Assembly (NCBI GenBank): GCA_963726005.1
Contig: CAVSAT010000006.1
Coordinates: forward strand, 62,001 to 126,000
Origin: Bog-473 sp963726005
GTDB lineage: Bacteria; Actinomycetota; Acidimicrobiia; Acidimicrobiales; RAAP-2
Direction: 5' to 3'
Length of the DNA stretch: 64,000 nucleotides
Positions 19,322 to 28,055 of this stretch are shown one piece after another (position 1 is the stretch's first letter; every line of letters begins with the position of its first letter). The notes beneath the pieces are model-generated. The model ran no database searches. It worked only from the letters and a program-made list of their open reading frames with translations, and was not told where the DNA came from. The position numbers were made by a program, and so were the translations under genes.

Positions 19322-19597
19322 CTACACGCTGTGGTCTGTCGGCGCATCGGCTTCAGGTGACTGGAACTTTGACCGGATCGCCTCCGCGATCTTCTCCCTG
19401 AACTCGGAGGTATCGCTAATCTGAGTTCTGACTATCTTTGTCAGGAGGTCGCGGACCTCTGCTTCATCCGCATGATCGACCATCCATTCCCCGACCGTTT
19501 GCCGGTCCACGTCAGACAACTCGTATTGTCCGGTGAGGGCGCCCACGAGAAGTGTCGTGATGACGATGTCTCGCTTCGGCTCCCGGGCTCCGTCCAT
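19322..19597 (-). CDS. Small acidic protein of unknown function, 91 aa
   Basis: Not recognised. Start ATG 19597 is chosen because a strong Shine-Dalgarno GGAGGT sits about five bases upstream on the coding strand (19603-19608); the longer open frame to 19738 has no such signal. The protein begins MDGAREPKRDIVITTLLVG, then DVDRQTVGEWMVDHADEAEV and a helical C-terminus (REKIAEAIRSKFQSPEAD). It looks soluble and mostly helical and could be a small adaptor or regulator. No neighbour within 290 bp on either side, so it is probably monocistronic. Confidence 0.55.
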   Translation of the reverse strand: MDGAREPKRDIVITTLLVGALTGQYELSDVDRQTVGEWMVDHADEAEVRDLLTKIVRTQISDTSEFREKIAEAIRSKFQSPEADAPTDHSV

Positions 19598-19893
19598 TGC
19601 ACCTCCGTTGATGAGGGTTGTGCCCCTTGAGTCAGGCTCCACCTCCGGAATCTCGATGATATTGGCAGTTGGCCAACTCCGACGAAATCGACGGCCTGCA
19701 GCTAACCAGCGGCGGTGAGGGACTCCAGAGCGCCTCAAGCTATCGCGGGAGGGGGAGGTACGGTCCGGCCGTCAGAATCGGGACTGCCTGACAGAGCGCG
19801 CATCGGGCAACGCCGCGTGAACGAGAGATTCAGTGGGCGCCCTTGGAGCGGGCGTTGCCAAGAGCCGGGTTCGACGCGAACCAGTCGACCTGT

Positions 19894-21000
19894 TCACGCG
19901 CCAGCTTTCGAACCGGCAGGGGAACGTATTGTTTGAGCCGACCTAACCCGTTGCGTGTTTGGGAGGGCGTCTGGCCCGCGCCGTTGTGTCGTGTGGGAAG
20001 GAGTCTCGCCGGCGCCGTTGCTCGTGTGGGAAGGAGTCTCGCCGGCGCCGTTGCTCGTCGTGTCTGTCCTCTGCCTATTTGTCACTACGAGACGATCGAG
20101 GCAGTAGCCGCCATTTGGGTACGGCAGGGCTCTGACCCCCGACGAGTCGTAAAAGGTCGGCATGACGCCCAGCGGCATGAAGTGCGCGACCAGGCTCTTG
20201 CGGGTTCTCGAAGGGTCCTCGATCTTTGCGCCTCCATGGAGCAGGTCGGCGTGCCAGATCAGGACGTCACCTTTTTTGGCCTCGAAGCGCTCGGTGGTGT
20301 AACCGCGGTCGACGCAGGCGTCCTTCATTTGCCGGAGCACCTCGCCATAGGTCGCCATGTCGTTGTGGTGCCCTTTGGAAACGCCGGGATGCAGGTGCTC
20401 GGGGACGCTGTGGCTGCCGGGCACGAATTCGAACTCGCCAGAACGCGGGCGTACGTCTTCGAGCGCCAGCCATGAGGCGGCCATGGTCATGGGTTCGGTG
20501 AGCGTGAGGGGGCCCGTGTCGATGTGCAAAGTCTCCTCCGAACCTTTGCGCATCGTCATGGTCTGAAAGGCGACCGGAGAGCGGTCGTAAATCAACGTGA
20601 GGAATCGGAGCACCACAGGCGGGAAGATCAGTTCCCCGGCGCGGTCGAAGCAGCAGTGCAGGCAGCTGACCTTGCCGATCTCGTCGTAGAACTCCCTCGA
20701 CATGGGATGCAGCTGCCGCGCCACGTGCACATAGATGCTGGGAGGCGCCTCGTCCCAGGACCGCTCGAAGAGATCGAGGTAGGCGTCGATCACGTCGTCG
20801 TCAACAGCCTTCGGAAAGATCACATATCCGTGGTCGATGTAGGTGGCCAGCGCTTCCGCTTCGTTGGGGGTGACCTCACCCCTCTCCAGCCGGCCAGCGA
20901 GTATCTCGTGCGCATCGCGGCGATCGATCCACAACCCCCCGAACCGGCTCCGGAAGAGTGGTTCCTCCGACGCCAAGGCGTCGGGCAACTTGAGTTCCAT
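19894..21000 (-). CDS. Phytanoyl-CoA dioxygenase (PhyH) family protein with repeat-bearing tail
   Basis: Fe(II)/2-oxoglutarate-dependent dioxygenase family, 368 aa. The double-stranded beta-helix metal ligands are visible: the HxD pair in EETLHIDTGPLT and the distal His in HADLLHGGAKI, with a downstream Arg in SRTRKSLVAHF for 2-oxoglutarate. The fold runs from about residue 45 (ALATYIDHGYVIFP) to about 310. Start ATG 21000 has AAGGAG upstream (21005-21010). The last 55 residues lie outside the family fold and contain an 11-aa unit SNGAGETPSHT twice, encoded by a perfect 33-bp duplication; the tail looks disordered and newly formed. Substrate unknown; relatives hydroxylate lipids, sugars or natural products. 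Confidence 0.85.
   Translation of the reverse strand: MELKLPDALASEEPLFRSRFGGLWIDRRDAHEILAGRLERGEVTPNEAEALATYIDHGYVIFPKAVDDDVIDAYLDLFERSWDEAPPSIYVHVARQLHPMSREFYDEIGKVSCLHCCFDRAGELIFPPVVLRFLTLIYDRSPVAFQTMTMRKGSEETLHIDTGPLTLTEPMTMAASWLALEDVRPRSGEFEFVPGSHSVPEHLHPGVSKGHHNDMATYGEVLRQMKDACVDRGYTTERFEAKKGDVLIWHADLLHGGAKIEDPSRTRKSLVAHFMPLGVMPTFYDSSGVRALPYPNGGYCLDRLVVTNRQRTDTTSNGAGETPSHTSNGAGETPSHTTQRRGPDALPNTQRVRSAQTIRSPAGSKAGA
19991..20056. repeat. Perfect 33-bp tandem duplication inside the PhyH gene tail
   Basis: Two identical 33-bp units (19991-20023 and 20024-20056), each starting GTGTGGGAAGGAGTCTCGCC, preceded by a degenerate partial unit (19979-19990). Unit length is 11 codons, so the reading frame is preserved on the minus strand. 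Confidence 0.95.
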
Positions 21001-21234
21001 CCAGCTCCTTCATAAGGGACGACACACGACCGAGCGGCCTCCCCGCAATTATCGCCCAGCTTCCGCGAGGTGTCCACCCACCGGGGTGTGGCCACTGGGT
21101 CCGGGGTCGGAGGAGCCTCGACCCAGCCGGCCACGGGTCCGAGTCACCGAGGCTGAGACGCTGCGCTGCTTTGGCGACGCGCCCAAAATCGCGCTCAGCG
21201 GTCCTGATCCGTGCTGCCTGGCCAGGTCCCGGCG

Positions 21235-21660
21235 CTACCCCGACACGTTCATGAATCGGTGCAACTGTGGCCACGTGGATCGTCGATGACGCCTCGCTGA
21301 CGCCGCGGGCCGCACCTTCGGTCGCCGTTGCGCGTCGTTGGCCGCGACAGCCTCGTACTGCCGTGAGGTCGCTTCGAATTCGTGCATGAGGGGAACGAAC
21401 ACCCGGGCGTACAGGTCCTTCGACGCCTTGCCACTGCGCATGGTCGACAACTGTGCCCGCGCGACCTCCAGCTGACTCTGCAATAGCGTCATTCTCTCCC
21501 TGAGCAGATACGCCTGCTCCATCGGCTCGTCAAGAGAGTCCGGTCGTCGATCCGCTGGACAGAGCTCGGGCCGCCGATCGTGGCCCTGCTCTCCACATGA
21601 TGGCGGCAGGGGGCCGACGAGTCCGTCCACTCTGGAGAAATGGTTCAGGATCTGAGTCAT
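21235..21660 (-). CDS. Hypothetical protein with central coiled coil
   Basis: 141 aa, unrecognised. A central helical stretch (EPMEQAYLLRERMTLLQSQL then EVARAQLSTMRSG) looks like a coiled coil; KDLYARVFVPLMHEFEATS follows. The first 45 and last 30 residues are Arg/Pro-rich and less convincing. No strong ribosome-binding site precedes ATG 21660, and the internal Met of EPMEQAY could be the real start. Codon use is acceptable but not decisive. It is divergent from the oxidoreductase gene at 21905. Confidence 0.4.
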   Translation of the reverse strand: MTQILNHFSRVDGLVGPLPPSCGEQGHDRRPELCPADRRPDSLDEPMEQAYLLRERMTLLQSQLEVARAQLSTMRSGKASKDLYARVFVPLMHEFEATSRQYEAVAANDAQRRPKVRPAASARRHRRSTWPQLHRFMNVSG

Positions 21661-21904
21661 TTGTGTTCCGATGCTGATAGGGGTTCGTCATTGCGCCCCA
21701 AACATCTCTTTCATCGACAGGAACACGACGCAACTTGAGCCTCGACGTACTGCCGGGGGGCGCTCCGGCGACGATGGCCAGGCAGACCCGCCGTCCCGTT
21801 CTCGGGTTGTCGGGTAGGGACCGGTACCGGCCGTCTGAACGGTTATGTTCGACGCCGGAGCCTTTCCGAAGGGCCCACCCCGACCCCGGAAGGCGAGCGA
21901 TCTG

Positions 21905-22993
21905 ATGACCTTCGAACCCTACGACCGCCCCGTCCGAGCCGCGTTCATCGGTCTCGGTCGCATCTATGACCTGAATGTTCGGGCGTACAAGGACAACCCC
22001 GACGTCGAAGTCGTCGCACTCGTGGATCCCGATCCGGATCGCCGCGCGCAACGCGGAGCAGAATGGCCAGGGGCGGACACCTTCGCATCTGCGGCTGATC
22101 TGGCGGCGAGCGGCCTGCCCGTCGATGCCGTCGAGGTCCTGCTGCCGGTCCCGCTGCACGCAGAAGGGGTGTGTGAGCTGCTCGCCAACGGCTGGCACGT
22201 GAACCTGCAAAAGCCGATGTGCAGTGACCTCGATGACGCCCGGCGGATGATCGAGGTGGCCAACGCGAGCGACCGCGTCCTGCGGGTGATGGAGAACTAT
22301 CTGTTCTACGAACCGCTGCGCAAGCTCCGGGCGACGGTCGAGTCGGGAGAGCTCGGCACAATCGGCGGCTATCACATGAAGATGGTGGGCAGCGGCCGCG
22401 GCGGCTGGGACGTGCCCCGATCGAGCTACGAGTGGCAGTTCGCGCAGATGCAGCGCGGCCGCGGCATCCTGGTGTTCGACGACGGTTGGCACAAGCTTTC
22501 GACGGCCTTGTGGCTCTTCGGCCCCGTGAGAGAGGTCCGGGCGTGGGTCGGCGCTACCCCGGTCATGGCGGGTGTCGAGCTGGACGCGCCGACTTCCATC
22601 GTGTGGGAGCACGACAACGGGATCAGGGGCGTCTGGGACATCACCCTCGCCCCCGAGATGTACCTGCGATCCGACTACTACACCAATGACGAACGCTGGG
22701 AGGTCACGGGTAGTCGTGGCTACGCGCGCGTGAACCGCTGCACCGGTCGGGGCATCCAACAACCGAGCCTCGAGATCTACGCGGACGGCGAGGTGCGGGC
22801 GTTCCACGCGCTGGACGACGACTGGGCCAGTAGCTTTCGGGACTCCGGACGCCATTGGCTGCGATGGCTGCGCAACGGCGACGGTCCGCTGCTCTGGGAT
22901 GCCGACGGTGCGCTCAGCGTGCTGCGCTTCGCCCTCGCCATCTACGCCAGCAGCCAGGCAGGTGGGGTGGGCGTCGACCCCAGCTCAATCTGA
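21905..22993 (+). CDS. Gfo/Idh/MocA family oxidoreductase
   Basis: NAD(P)-dependent sugar/cyclitol dehydrogenase-type enzyme, about 362 aa. The Rossmann start VRAAFIGLGRIYDLNVRAY (with G-x-G-x-x variant GLGRIY), VVALVDPDPDRR, and LQKPMCSDLDDAR (the family's EKP-type loop, here QKP) are visible; FDDGWHKLSTALWLFG supplies the His-containing motif of the C-terminal domain. I prefer ATG 21905 (GGAAGG upstream) over 21845. The substitution of Glu by Gln in the EKP loop is a mild oddity. The acyl-CoA dehydrogenase follows on the same strand after 123 bp; the functional link is unclear. Confidence 0.85.
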   Translation: MTFEPYDRPVRAAFIGLGRIYDLNVRAYKDNPDVEVVALVDPDPDRRAQRGAEWPGADTFASAADLAASGLPVDAVEVLLPVPLHAEGVCELLANGWHVNLQKPMCSDLDDARRMIEVANASDRVLRVMENYLFYEPLRKLRATVESGELGTIGGYHMKMVGSGRGGWDVPRSSYEWQFAQMQRGRGILVFDDGWHKLSTALWLFGPVREVRAWVGATPVMAGVELDAPTSIVWEHDNGIRGVWDITLAPEMYLRSDYYTNDERWEVTGSRGYARVNRCTGRGIQQPSLEIYADGEVRAFHALDDDWASSFRDSGRHWLRWLRNGDGPLLWDADGALSVLRFALAIYASSQAGGVGVDPSSI

Positions 22994-23116
22994 GCGGGAG
23001 GCGTTCGCCACCGGGTCGGCCGGCGCGGGCGCGGGTGTGCGTGTCTCGGGCCGACGAAACGAGGCACATGCCGCGCTCGAACCAAATGCTAAGTTCCCGA
23101 AAGTGAGGGACGTGCC

Positions 23117-24268
23117 TTGCGTTTGGAGTTGAGCGAGGCGCAGCGTGAACTGAAGACCGCCCTCCGGGCGTACTTTGCGCAACTGGTGGCCGAGATGGCG
23201 CACGACGGCCGGCCTGACTATGTCGCGACGATCCGACGGATGGGAGAAGACGGGTGGCTCGGGCTCGGCTGGCCGGTGGAGTACGGCGGTCAGGGAAGGG
23301 GTCCGGTCGATCAGATGATCTTCGTCGAGGAGTCGCACTGGGCCGGCGTGGCCCTGCCGCTTCTCACCCTCGGCACCGTTGGTCCAGCCATCATGCAGCT
23401 GGGCACGTCTGAGCAGAAGGCGCGCTTCCTACCCGGGATCCTCCGCGGCGAGCTCCATTTTTCAATCGGGTACACGGAGCCGTCCGCCGGTACCGACCTG
23501 GCCTCGCTTCGAACCCGAGCCGAACGCGACGGCGACGAGTGGATCATCACCGGCGAGAAGCTCTACACCAGCGCCATCCAGTATGCCGACTTCGTCTGGC
23601 TCGCCGCGCGCACCGACCCCGAGGTACCCAAGCACCGGGGCTTGTCGGTGTTCATCGTGCCCACGGATGCCGTCGGCTTCAGCTGGACCCCGCTGCGGAC
23701 GATCGCGGGGGAGTTCACCAGCGCCACGTACTACGACGCGGTACGGGTCCCGGCTGCAAACCTCGTCGGTGAGGAGAACGCCGGGTGGGCCATCATCACC
23801 AACCAGCTCAACCTGGAGCGTGTCGCCATCTCACCGGCATCGGGCATTCTGCGCGCCATCGAAGAGGTCCGAAGGTGGGCAACGGGCCACCACCTGCCCG
23901 ATGGCCGACGGGTCATCGACCAGGAGTGGGTCCAGAGTGCCCTGGCCCGCCTCTGGGCTCGCGCCGAAGCGCTCAAGCTGTTCAACTGGAAGGTGGCGTG
24001 GGCTGCGGACAAGGGCTTGCCACCAGCCGACGCCTCGGCCACGAAGGTCTACGGAAGCGAATTCTCCCTCGAGGCTTACCGAAGTCTGGGTGACATCGTG
24101 GGCCAGTCGGCCTATCTGGTCGAGGGGTCCCCCGGCGCCGCGCTCCACGGGAGGCTCGAGCGCGAGGCCCGGGCCCACACCATCTTCACCTTCGGTGGCG
24201 GCACGAACGAGATCCAGCGTGATCTGATCGCCTGGCTCGGCCTCGGCCTTCCCAGGGCACCCCGATAG
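23117..24268 (+). CDS. Acyl-CoA dehydrogenase
   Basis: FAD-dependent acyl-CoA dehydrogenase family, 383 aa, full length. It opens RLELSEAQRELKTALRAYF at a TTG codon (no ATG/GTG nearby in frame; GAGG lies upstream). Seen: GWPVEYGGQG, GYTEPSAGTDLASL (the FAD-contacting PxAGTD block), DEWIITGEKLYTS, ARAHTIFTFGGGTNEIQRD (C-terminal signature). The layout resembles the actinobacterial FadE subgroup used in sterol or branched-chain side-chain degradation, but the substrate is not determinable. Convergent with the GT2-deacetylase gene, 41 bp apart. Confidence 0.92.
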   Translation: MRLELSEAQRELKTALRAYFAQLVAEMAHDGRPDYVATIRRMGEDGWLGLGWPVEYGGQGRGPVDQMIFVEESHWAGVALPLLTLGTVGPAIMQLGTSEQKARFLPGILRGELHFSIGYTEPSAGTDLASLRTRAERDGDEWIITGEKLYTSAIQYADFVWLAARTDPEVPKHRGLSVFIVPTDAVGFSWTPLRTIAGEFTSATYYDAVRVPAANLVGEENAGWAIITNQLNLERVAISPASGILRAIEEVRRWATGHHLPDGRRVIDQEWVQSALARLWARAEALKLFNWKVAWAADKGLPPADASATKVYGSEFSLEAYRSLGDIVGQSAYLVEGSPGAALHGRLEREARAHTIFTFGGGTNEIQRDLIAWLGLGLPRAPR

Positions 24269-24309
24269 GGACGTGCTCCGCCGACGCCATCAGGGTGAGG
24301 GCGTCCGTG

Positions 24310-25977
24310 CTAGGCCACCTCGTCCAAAGTCACGAAGCGGAAACCCCGAGCACGAGCACCTTCGATGATTCTGGGCAGCGCACGCACCGTCGCGGAGCGG
24401 TTCCCGCCCCCGTCATGCAGGAGGATCACCCCGCCGGGCGTGAGGGAGAGCAGGACCTTCCCTGAGATCCGATCGGCCGTCGCATTGTCGGCCCAGTCGT
24501 GTGCGTCGGCGGTCCACAACCACGTCACCAGCCCTCGATCTTCGAACAGGGAGACCACCCCAGCGTCATAGACACCGTACGGGGGGCGAATGTCCCGGCA
24601 CTCGACGCCCGCGACTTCCCGCAGGAGTGCTTCGGTCCGGCGTATATCCTTCGCCAGAACCTCGGGGTCGAGCTCGGTGAAGGCGGTGTGCCCCCACCCG
24701 TGGATGGCGAGACCGTGGCCTGCCTCGACGAGCGATCGCACGACCTCTGGCTTCGACGCCGCGTTTTCGCCGAGGACGAAGAACGTGGCCCGGACGTCGT
24801 AGCTCGAGAGCACCCGGAGGACGTCCGTGGTGAACTCGGAGGGGCCGTCGTCGAAGGTGAGGGCCAGGGTCTTCTCGCCTGTCGTCGCAGTCCGACGGCG
24901 CAACGGAGCCTTCGCCGGGCCCGCACCGTCAATTTCGCTGAAGGCGCCCCCGCGCGCGTAGGCACGTTGCTCTTGCGCCCAGCCGAAGGTGTTCGCGACG
25001 AACCCGAGGAAGACCCACGGAGCGGTCACCAGAAGCTCGTGACGGTTTGTCGCACAACGCTTCAGGTTCCGCGACAGGAAGCGGCTTCGCACGAGTCCGT
25101 GCCGAACCGTCCTCGCCGCCACAACCAGCGAGAGAAGGCCCGGCTTCGACTCCAGTCTGACGCGAAATGAACCAGGCGCTCTCGTCACGATGTCGCTTCG
25201 GGCCTGCCGGCGCCCACGGGACGCCTGCTCCGCGACGAGATCGCGTAGACGGTTCGGCCCCACGTGCTCGATGCACACCGACGGCTCGAACCATGCGCTG
25301 ACCCCCAACTGACCGAGGCGTGCGGCCATGAGTGCGTCCTCTTCGATCCGGAGCGACTCGTCGAACGGGCCGAGGCGGTGCAGGAGGTCTCGTGTGAAGG
25401 AGAGGCCGTACGAGCGCGGCAGTCCAGCGGGGCCCTTGGGCGAGCCTTCGAGCCGGTTCTCGTAACAGAGGAACGCCGTCGCCCTGGCTGCCGCCTTCTC
25501 CGGATTCGCCACGGCAACGGTGCTCGCGACCGCTTCGTGGCCAGCCCTGTGCGCGGAGACTCTGTTCCGAATCCAACCGGGACGAGCGATGCAGTCTCCC
25601 TCCAGAAACGCGACGATCTCACCCCGTGCGCCCTTCATCCCGAGGTTGCGCGCGCCGCCTGGCATCAAGCGCTCCGGGGATTCAATGACGCGCACTTCCG
25701 GAAAGCTCTCCCGCACCAAATCTGCGGTCCTGTCGCCGCCCGATGTCGCGACGATCACCTCGAAGGGCTCGTCACAATCCTGTTGGACCAAAGAGGAGAC
25801 GACGCGCAGAATGGTGTCTTCGTTGCGGTATGCGAAGACGACGGCGCTCAGGACGGGACGCGCTGGAGGGAGAGGTTCGCCCTCCCCCGATGGTTGGGGG
25901 GTTTGGCGATCTCCGTCGATGGTGTGGACCTTCCTGCGATCGGGCACTCTCTCGGTACTCCCAATGGACAACCTCAA
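24310..25977 (-). CDS. Fusion: GT2 glycosyltransferase and polysaccharide deacetylase (NodB domain)
   Basis: 555 aa. The N-terminal half is a GT-A fold family 2 glycosyltransferase: LSAVVFAYRNEDTILRVVSS, ERLMPGGARNLGMKGARGE, AFLEGDCIARPGWI and LRIEEDALMAARLGQLG. A linker with one weakly hydrophobic stretch (HELLVTAPWVFLGFVANTFG) follows. The C-terminal half (from about residue 365) is a carbohydrate esterase 4 domain: LALTFDDGPSEFTT (catalytic and metal Asp pair), AIHGWGHTAFTEL (HxxxH metal motif), IRPPYGVYD and GGVILLHDGGG. The product could add and then N-deacetylate a hexosamine on a surface polymer; whether the acceptor is cytoplasmic is unclear because no clear export signal is present. 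Confidence 0.87.
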   Translation of the reverse strand: MRLSIGSTERVPDRRKVHTIDGDRQTPQPSGEGEPLPPARPVLSAVVFAYRNEDTILRVVSSLVQQDCDEPFEVIVATSGGDRTADLVRESFPEVRVIESPERLMPGGARNLGMKGARGEIVAFLEGDCIARPGWIRNRVSAHRAGHEAVASTVAVANPEKAAARATAFLCYENRLEGSPKGPAGLPRSYGLSFTRDLLHRLGPFDESLRIEEDALMAARLGQLGVSAWFEPSVCIEHVGPNRLRDLVAEQASRGRRQARSDIVTRAPGSFRVRLESKPGLLSLVVAARTVRHGLVRSRFLSRNLKRCATNRHELLVTAPWVFLGFVANTFGWAQEQRAYARGGAFSEIDGAGPAKAPLRRRTATTGEKTLALTFDDGPSEFTTDVLRVLSSYDVRATFFVLGENAASKPEVVRSLVEAGHGLAIHGWGHTAFTELDPEVLAKDIRRTEALLREVAGVECRDIRPPYGVYDAGVVSLFEDRGLVTWLWTADAHDWADNATADRISGKVLLSLTPGGVILLHDGGGNRSATVRALPRIIEGARARGFRFVTLDEVA

Positions 25978-26101
25978 TGCGAACGTGACGTTCGAATTCT
26001 ATGTCCATTCACCTTCGCGGTGCGGAGTCGGCCGGAACGCCGGAACGACGAAGTCTCGAACCACCACCGCTCCGGTGCCCCCGGCCACGACCGGCGAGGG
26101 G

Positions 26102-27484
26102 CTACGAACTCAGTGCGTCCGAGACCTCGAGAGCATCCCGTCCGTTGAGCACCCGCCCGTTGCCGTTCGACGGCGATTCCTGTGGTCGAGCTGGCGCCGG
26201 CTTCCCGTTCCCGAGGGCGTCTTGGACGACGACCCGGTCCCGGCCGCCGCGCTTGGCCTGGAACAGCGCAGCGTCGGCCCGACTGATGGTGGTTGGAAGA
26301 TCGTCCTTGGGGTCCGCCTTGACCACCCCGAAGCTCACCGTGAACTTCGGCAGCCCGGCCACGGTCGTGGCGGCCTCCAGTCGGACGCGGGAGGCGTCGA
26401 AGATCTCGCGTGCCTTCTCAATGCCGCAGTCCGGAATCGCGATGGCGAACTCTTCCCCGCCGTGGCGGCACACGAGATCCTCCGTCCGGAGTGACTCGCC
26501 GAGGACTTGGGCGAACAAACGCAACGCACGATCGCCGGTCTCGTGGCCGTAGCTGTCGTTGAGCAGCTTGAAGTGGTCGAGGTCGGCCATGGCGATCACA
26601 ACGCTCGGCTCCTCGCGCCGGAGGGCGGCCACGCGGTGTTCGAACGAGCGTCGGTTCAACAGACCAGTCAGGCTGTCGGTCGTCGCCTGGAGTTGGGTCT
26701 CTGCCATGACCCGCAGCAGGCCGATCCACGCGCCGGACAGCTTCGCCAGCGTCTCGAGGTCCTGCACGGTATTCTCGGAGAAGGCCGTGTGCTGCTCGCC
26801 GGTCACGTGGATGACGCCGACGGATCGGCCCATGATCGAGACGGGGACGCACATCGCCGACACGGCCCCTTCGGGCCTCCCGCGCAGCTTCGGACACGCA
26901 TCGAGCTCCTCGCTGTCGGAGAACCTTTGCACCTGGGCCCGACGCGCCGCCGGGCAGTGGTCCGGCGAATCGACGCAGCAGTTCGGTGGCGCACCGGTGG
27001 GCGATGCGGACGCCATCCGCAGGAGATGCGCATGGCTGTTGTCCGCGAGCAGGAGCTCAATGGGCGCGTCCGGCACGATGGCGGAGAACGACCGCTCAAT
27101 GACCTGGACCACCTCGGGCTCCCCCTCGGCCATGTCGAGGGCGTTGGCCAGGCGGCTCTCGAACCGCTGCCCGCGCGCCTGTGTTTCGAACTGGCCGGCG
27201 AGGGCGGCGATGACGCCGTCGCTCCGCTCCTGCTCGTTCAAGTTGCGCAGTCCGAGAATGATGGCGAGGGGGGCGACGAGCACGGTCATCCATACCGCAG
27301 TCACCGGGTAACGGGCGCCACCGCTGGCGACCAAGGAGGTCAGGTACACCGCGAACAGCCCGATCATCGGGCCGACCAGCACCCCGATCCCCATGGCCAT
27401 GAAGCTCGCGCGCCGGGTCCGGCTGCGGGCGGTGCTCCAGTCGTCCTCGGTCACCTCGGCGCCCGCGGGTGCCAACTCTTCCAT
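26102..27484 (-). CDS. Membrane-anchored diguanylate cyclase (GGDEF) with GAF-like sensor region
   Basis: 460 aa from ATG 27484, preferred over ATG 27514 because GGAGGGGG lies just upstream of it. Two membrane helices (MAMGIGVLVGPMIGLFAVYL and VTAVWMTVLVAPLAIILGL) are followed by a GAF-like domain (about residues 115-270) containing a Cys-rich loop (PPNCCVDSPDHC). The catalytic domain starts TDSLTGLLNRRSFEHR; its active site is GGEEF in CRHGGEEFAIAIP and the inhibitory I-site RTED precedes it by five residues, so it should be active and product-inhibited. Makes cyclic di-GMP at the membrane in response to an unknown cue. The Cys-rich GAF loop could bind a metal or cofactor (inference). Confidence 0.93.
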   Translation of the reverse strand: MEELAPAGAEVTEDDWSTARSRTRRASFMAMGIGVLVGPMIGLFAVYLTSLVASGGARYPVTAVWMTVLVAPLAIILGLRNLNEQERSDGVIAALAGQFETQARGQRFESRLANALDMAEGEPEVVQVIERSFSAIVPDAPIELLLADNSHAHLLRMASASPTGAPPNCCVDSPDHCPAARRAQVQRFSDSEELDACPKLRGRPEGAVSAMCVPVSIMGRSVGVIHVTGEQHTAFSENTVQDLETLAKLSGAWIGLLRVMAETQLQATTDSLTGLLNRRSFEHRVAALRREEPSVVIAMADLDHFKLLNDSYGHETGDRALRLFAQVLGESLRTEDLVCRHGGEEFAIAIPDCGIEKAREIFDASRVRLEAATTVAGLPKFTVSFGVVKADPKDDLPTTISRADAALFQAKRGGRDRVVVQDALGNGKPAPARPQESPSNGNGRVLNGRDALEVSDALSS

Positions 27485-27581
27485 GGGTCCCCCTCCAAAC
27501 TCCGACTCGGTCATGCTACGAGGGTTGAGTTGCCGACCCGTTGCGAACCCGTCGACAAGCGGTTTGCCCTGGCCGAACGGT

Positions 27582-28055
27582 CTACGGAGGGGTGTCCTGC
27601 CTGTTCCGGTGGCGGCGCAACAGGAGCGGAGTCGCCACCGCGGCTGCGAGCACGGCGACGGCCAGGACCGCCCACCCGAGAGAGGCCAGCGAGACCCTCT
27701 TCCTCGCTGGCTTCGTGACGTTGGACTCCACGCCTGGTCCCGACACGACGATCGCGGGCTCGGGCTGGGCTGACGGGGGGACCCGTTCGCCGTCGGCGCC
27801 CGAGAAGGGCGGAGCATCGGCCGATCGGGTCGAAAGGAAGGACAGCCGTTCCATAGTTGCCGTTGCCCGCGTGGTGACGGCCCGCCCCCCATCGACCTGG
27901 GTGGCGGGCCTGAGGTCGGCGAACCGGACGCTGCCCGCAGAACCAGTGGCGTTCATGGCAGTGACGGCGCCCGCGGCGCCGAGCACCAGGATGCCGACGA
28001 CGGCGAGGGCCGGCCTCCCGACTCGGACTCCCGTCCGCGCCAGGGCCGAGCTCAC
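27582..28055 (-). CDS. Small membrane protein of unknown function coupled to metH
   Basis: 157 aa starting at GTG 28055, which overlaps the metH stop codon (GTGA). It has an N-terminal signal anchor (ALAVVGILVLGAAGAVTAM), a Ser/Pro-rich extracytoplasmic middle, and a C-terminal helix (LGWAVLAVAVLAAAVATPLL) followed by a basic RRHRNRQ tail, so both ends are membrane-associated or the N-terminus is cleaved. Not recognised. The stop-start overlap makes co-translation with MetH likely, yet no functional link to methionine synthesis is evident. Confidence 0.65.
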   Translation of the reverse strand: MSSALARTGVRVGRPALAVVGILVLGAAGAVTAMNATGSAGSVRFADLRPATQVDGGRAVTTRATATMERLSFLSTRSADAPPFSGADGERVPPSAQPEPAIVVSGPGVESNVTKPARKRVSLASLGWAVLAVAVLAAAVATPLLLRRHRNRQDTPP

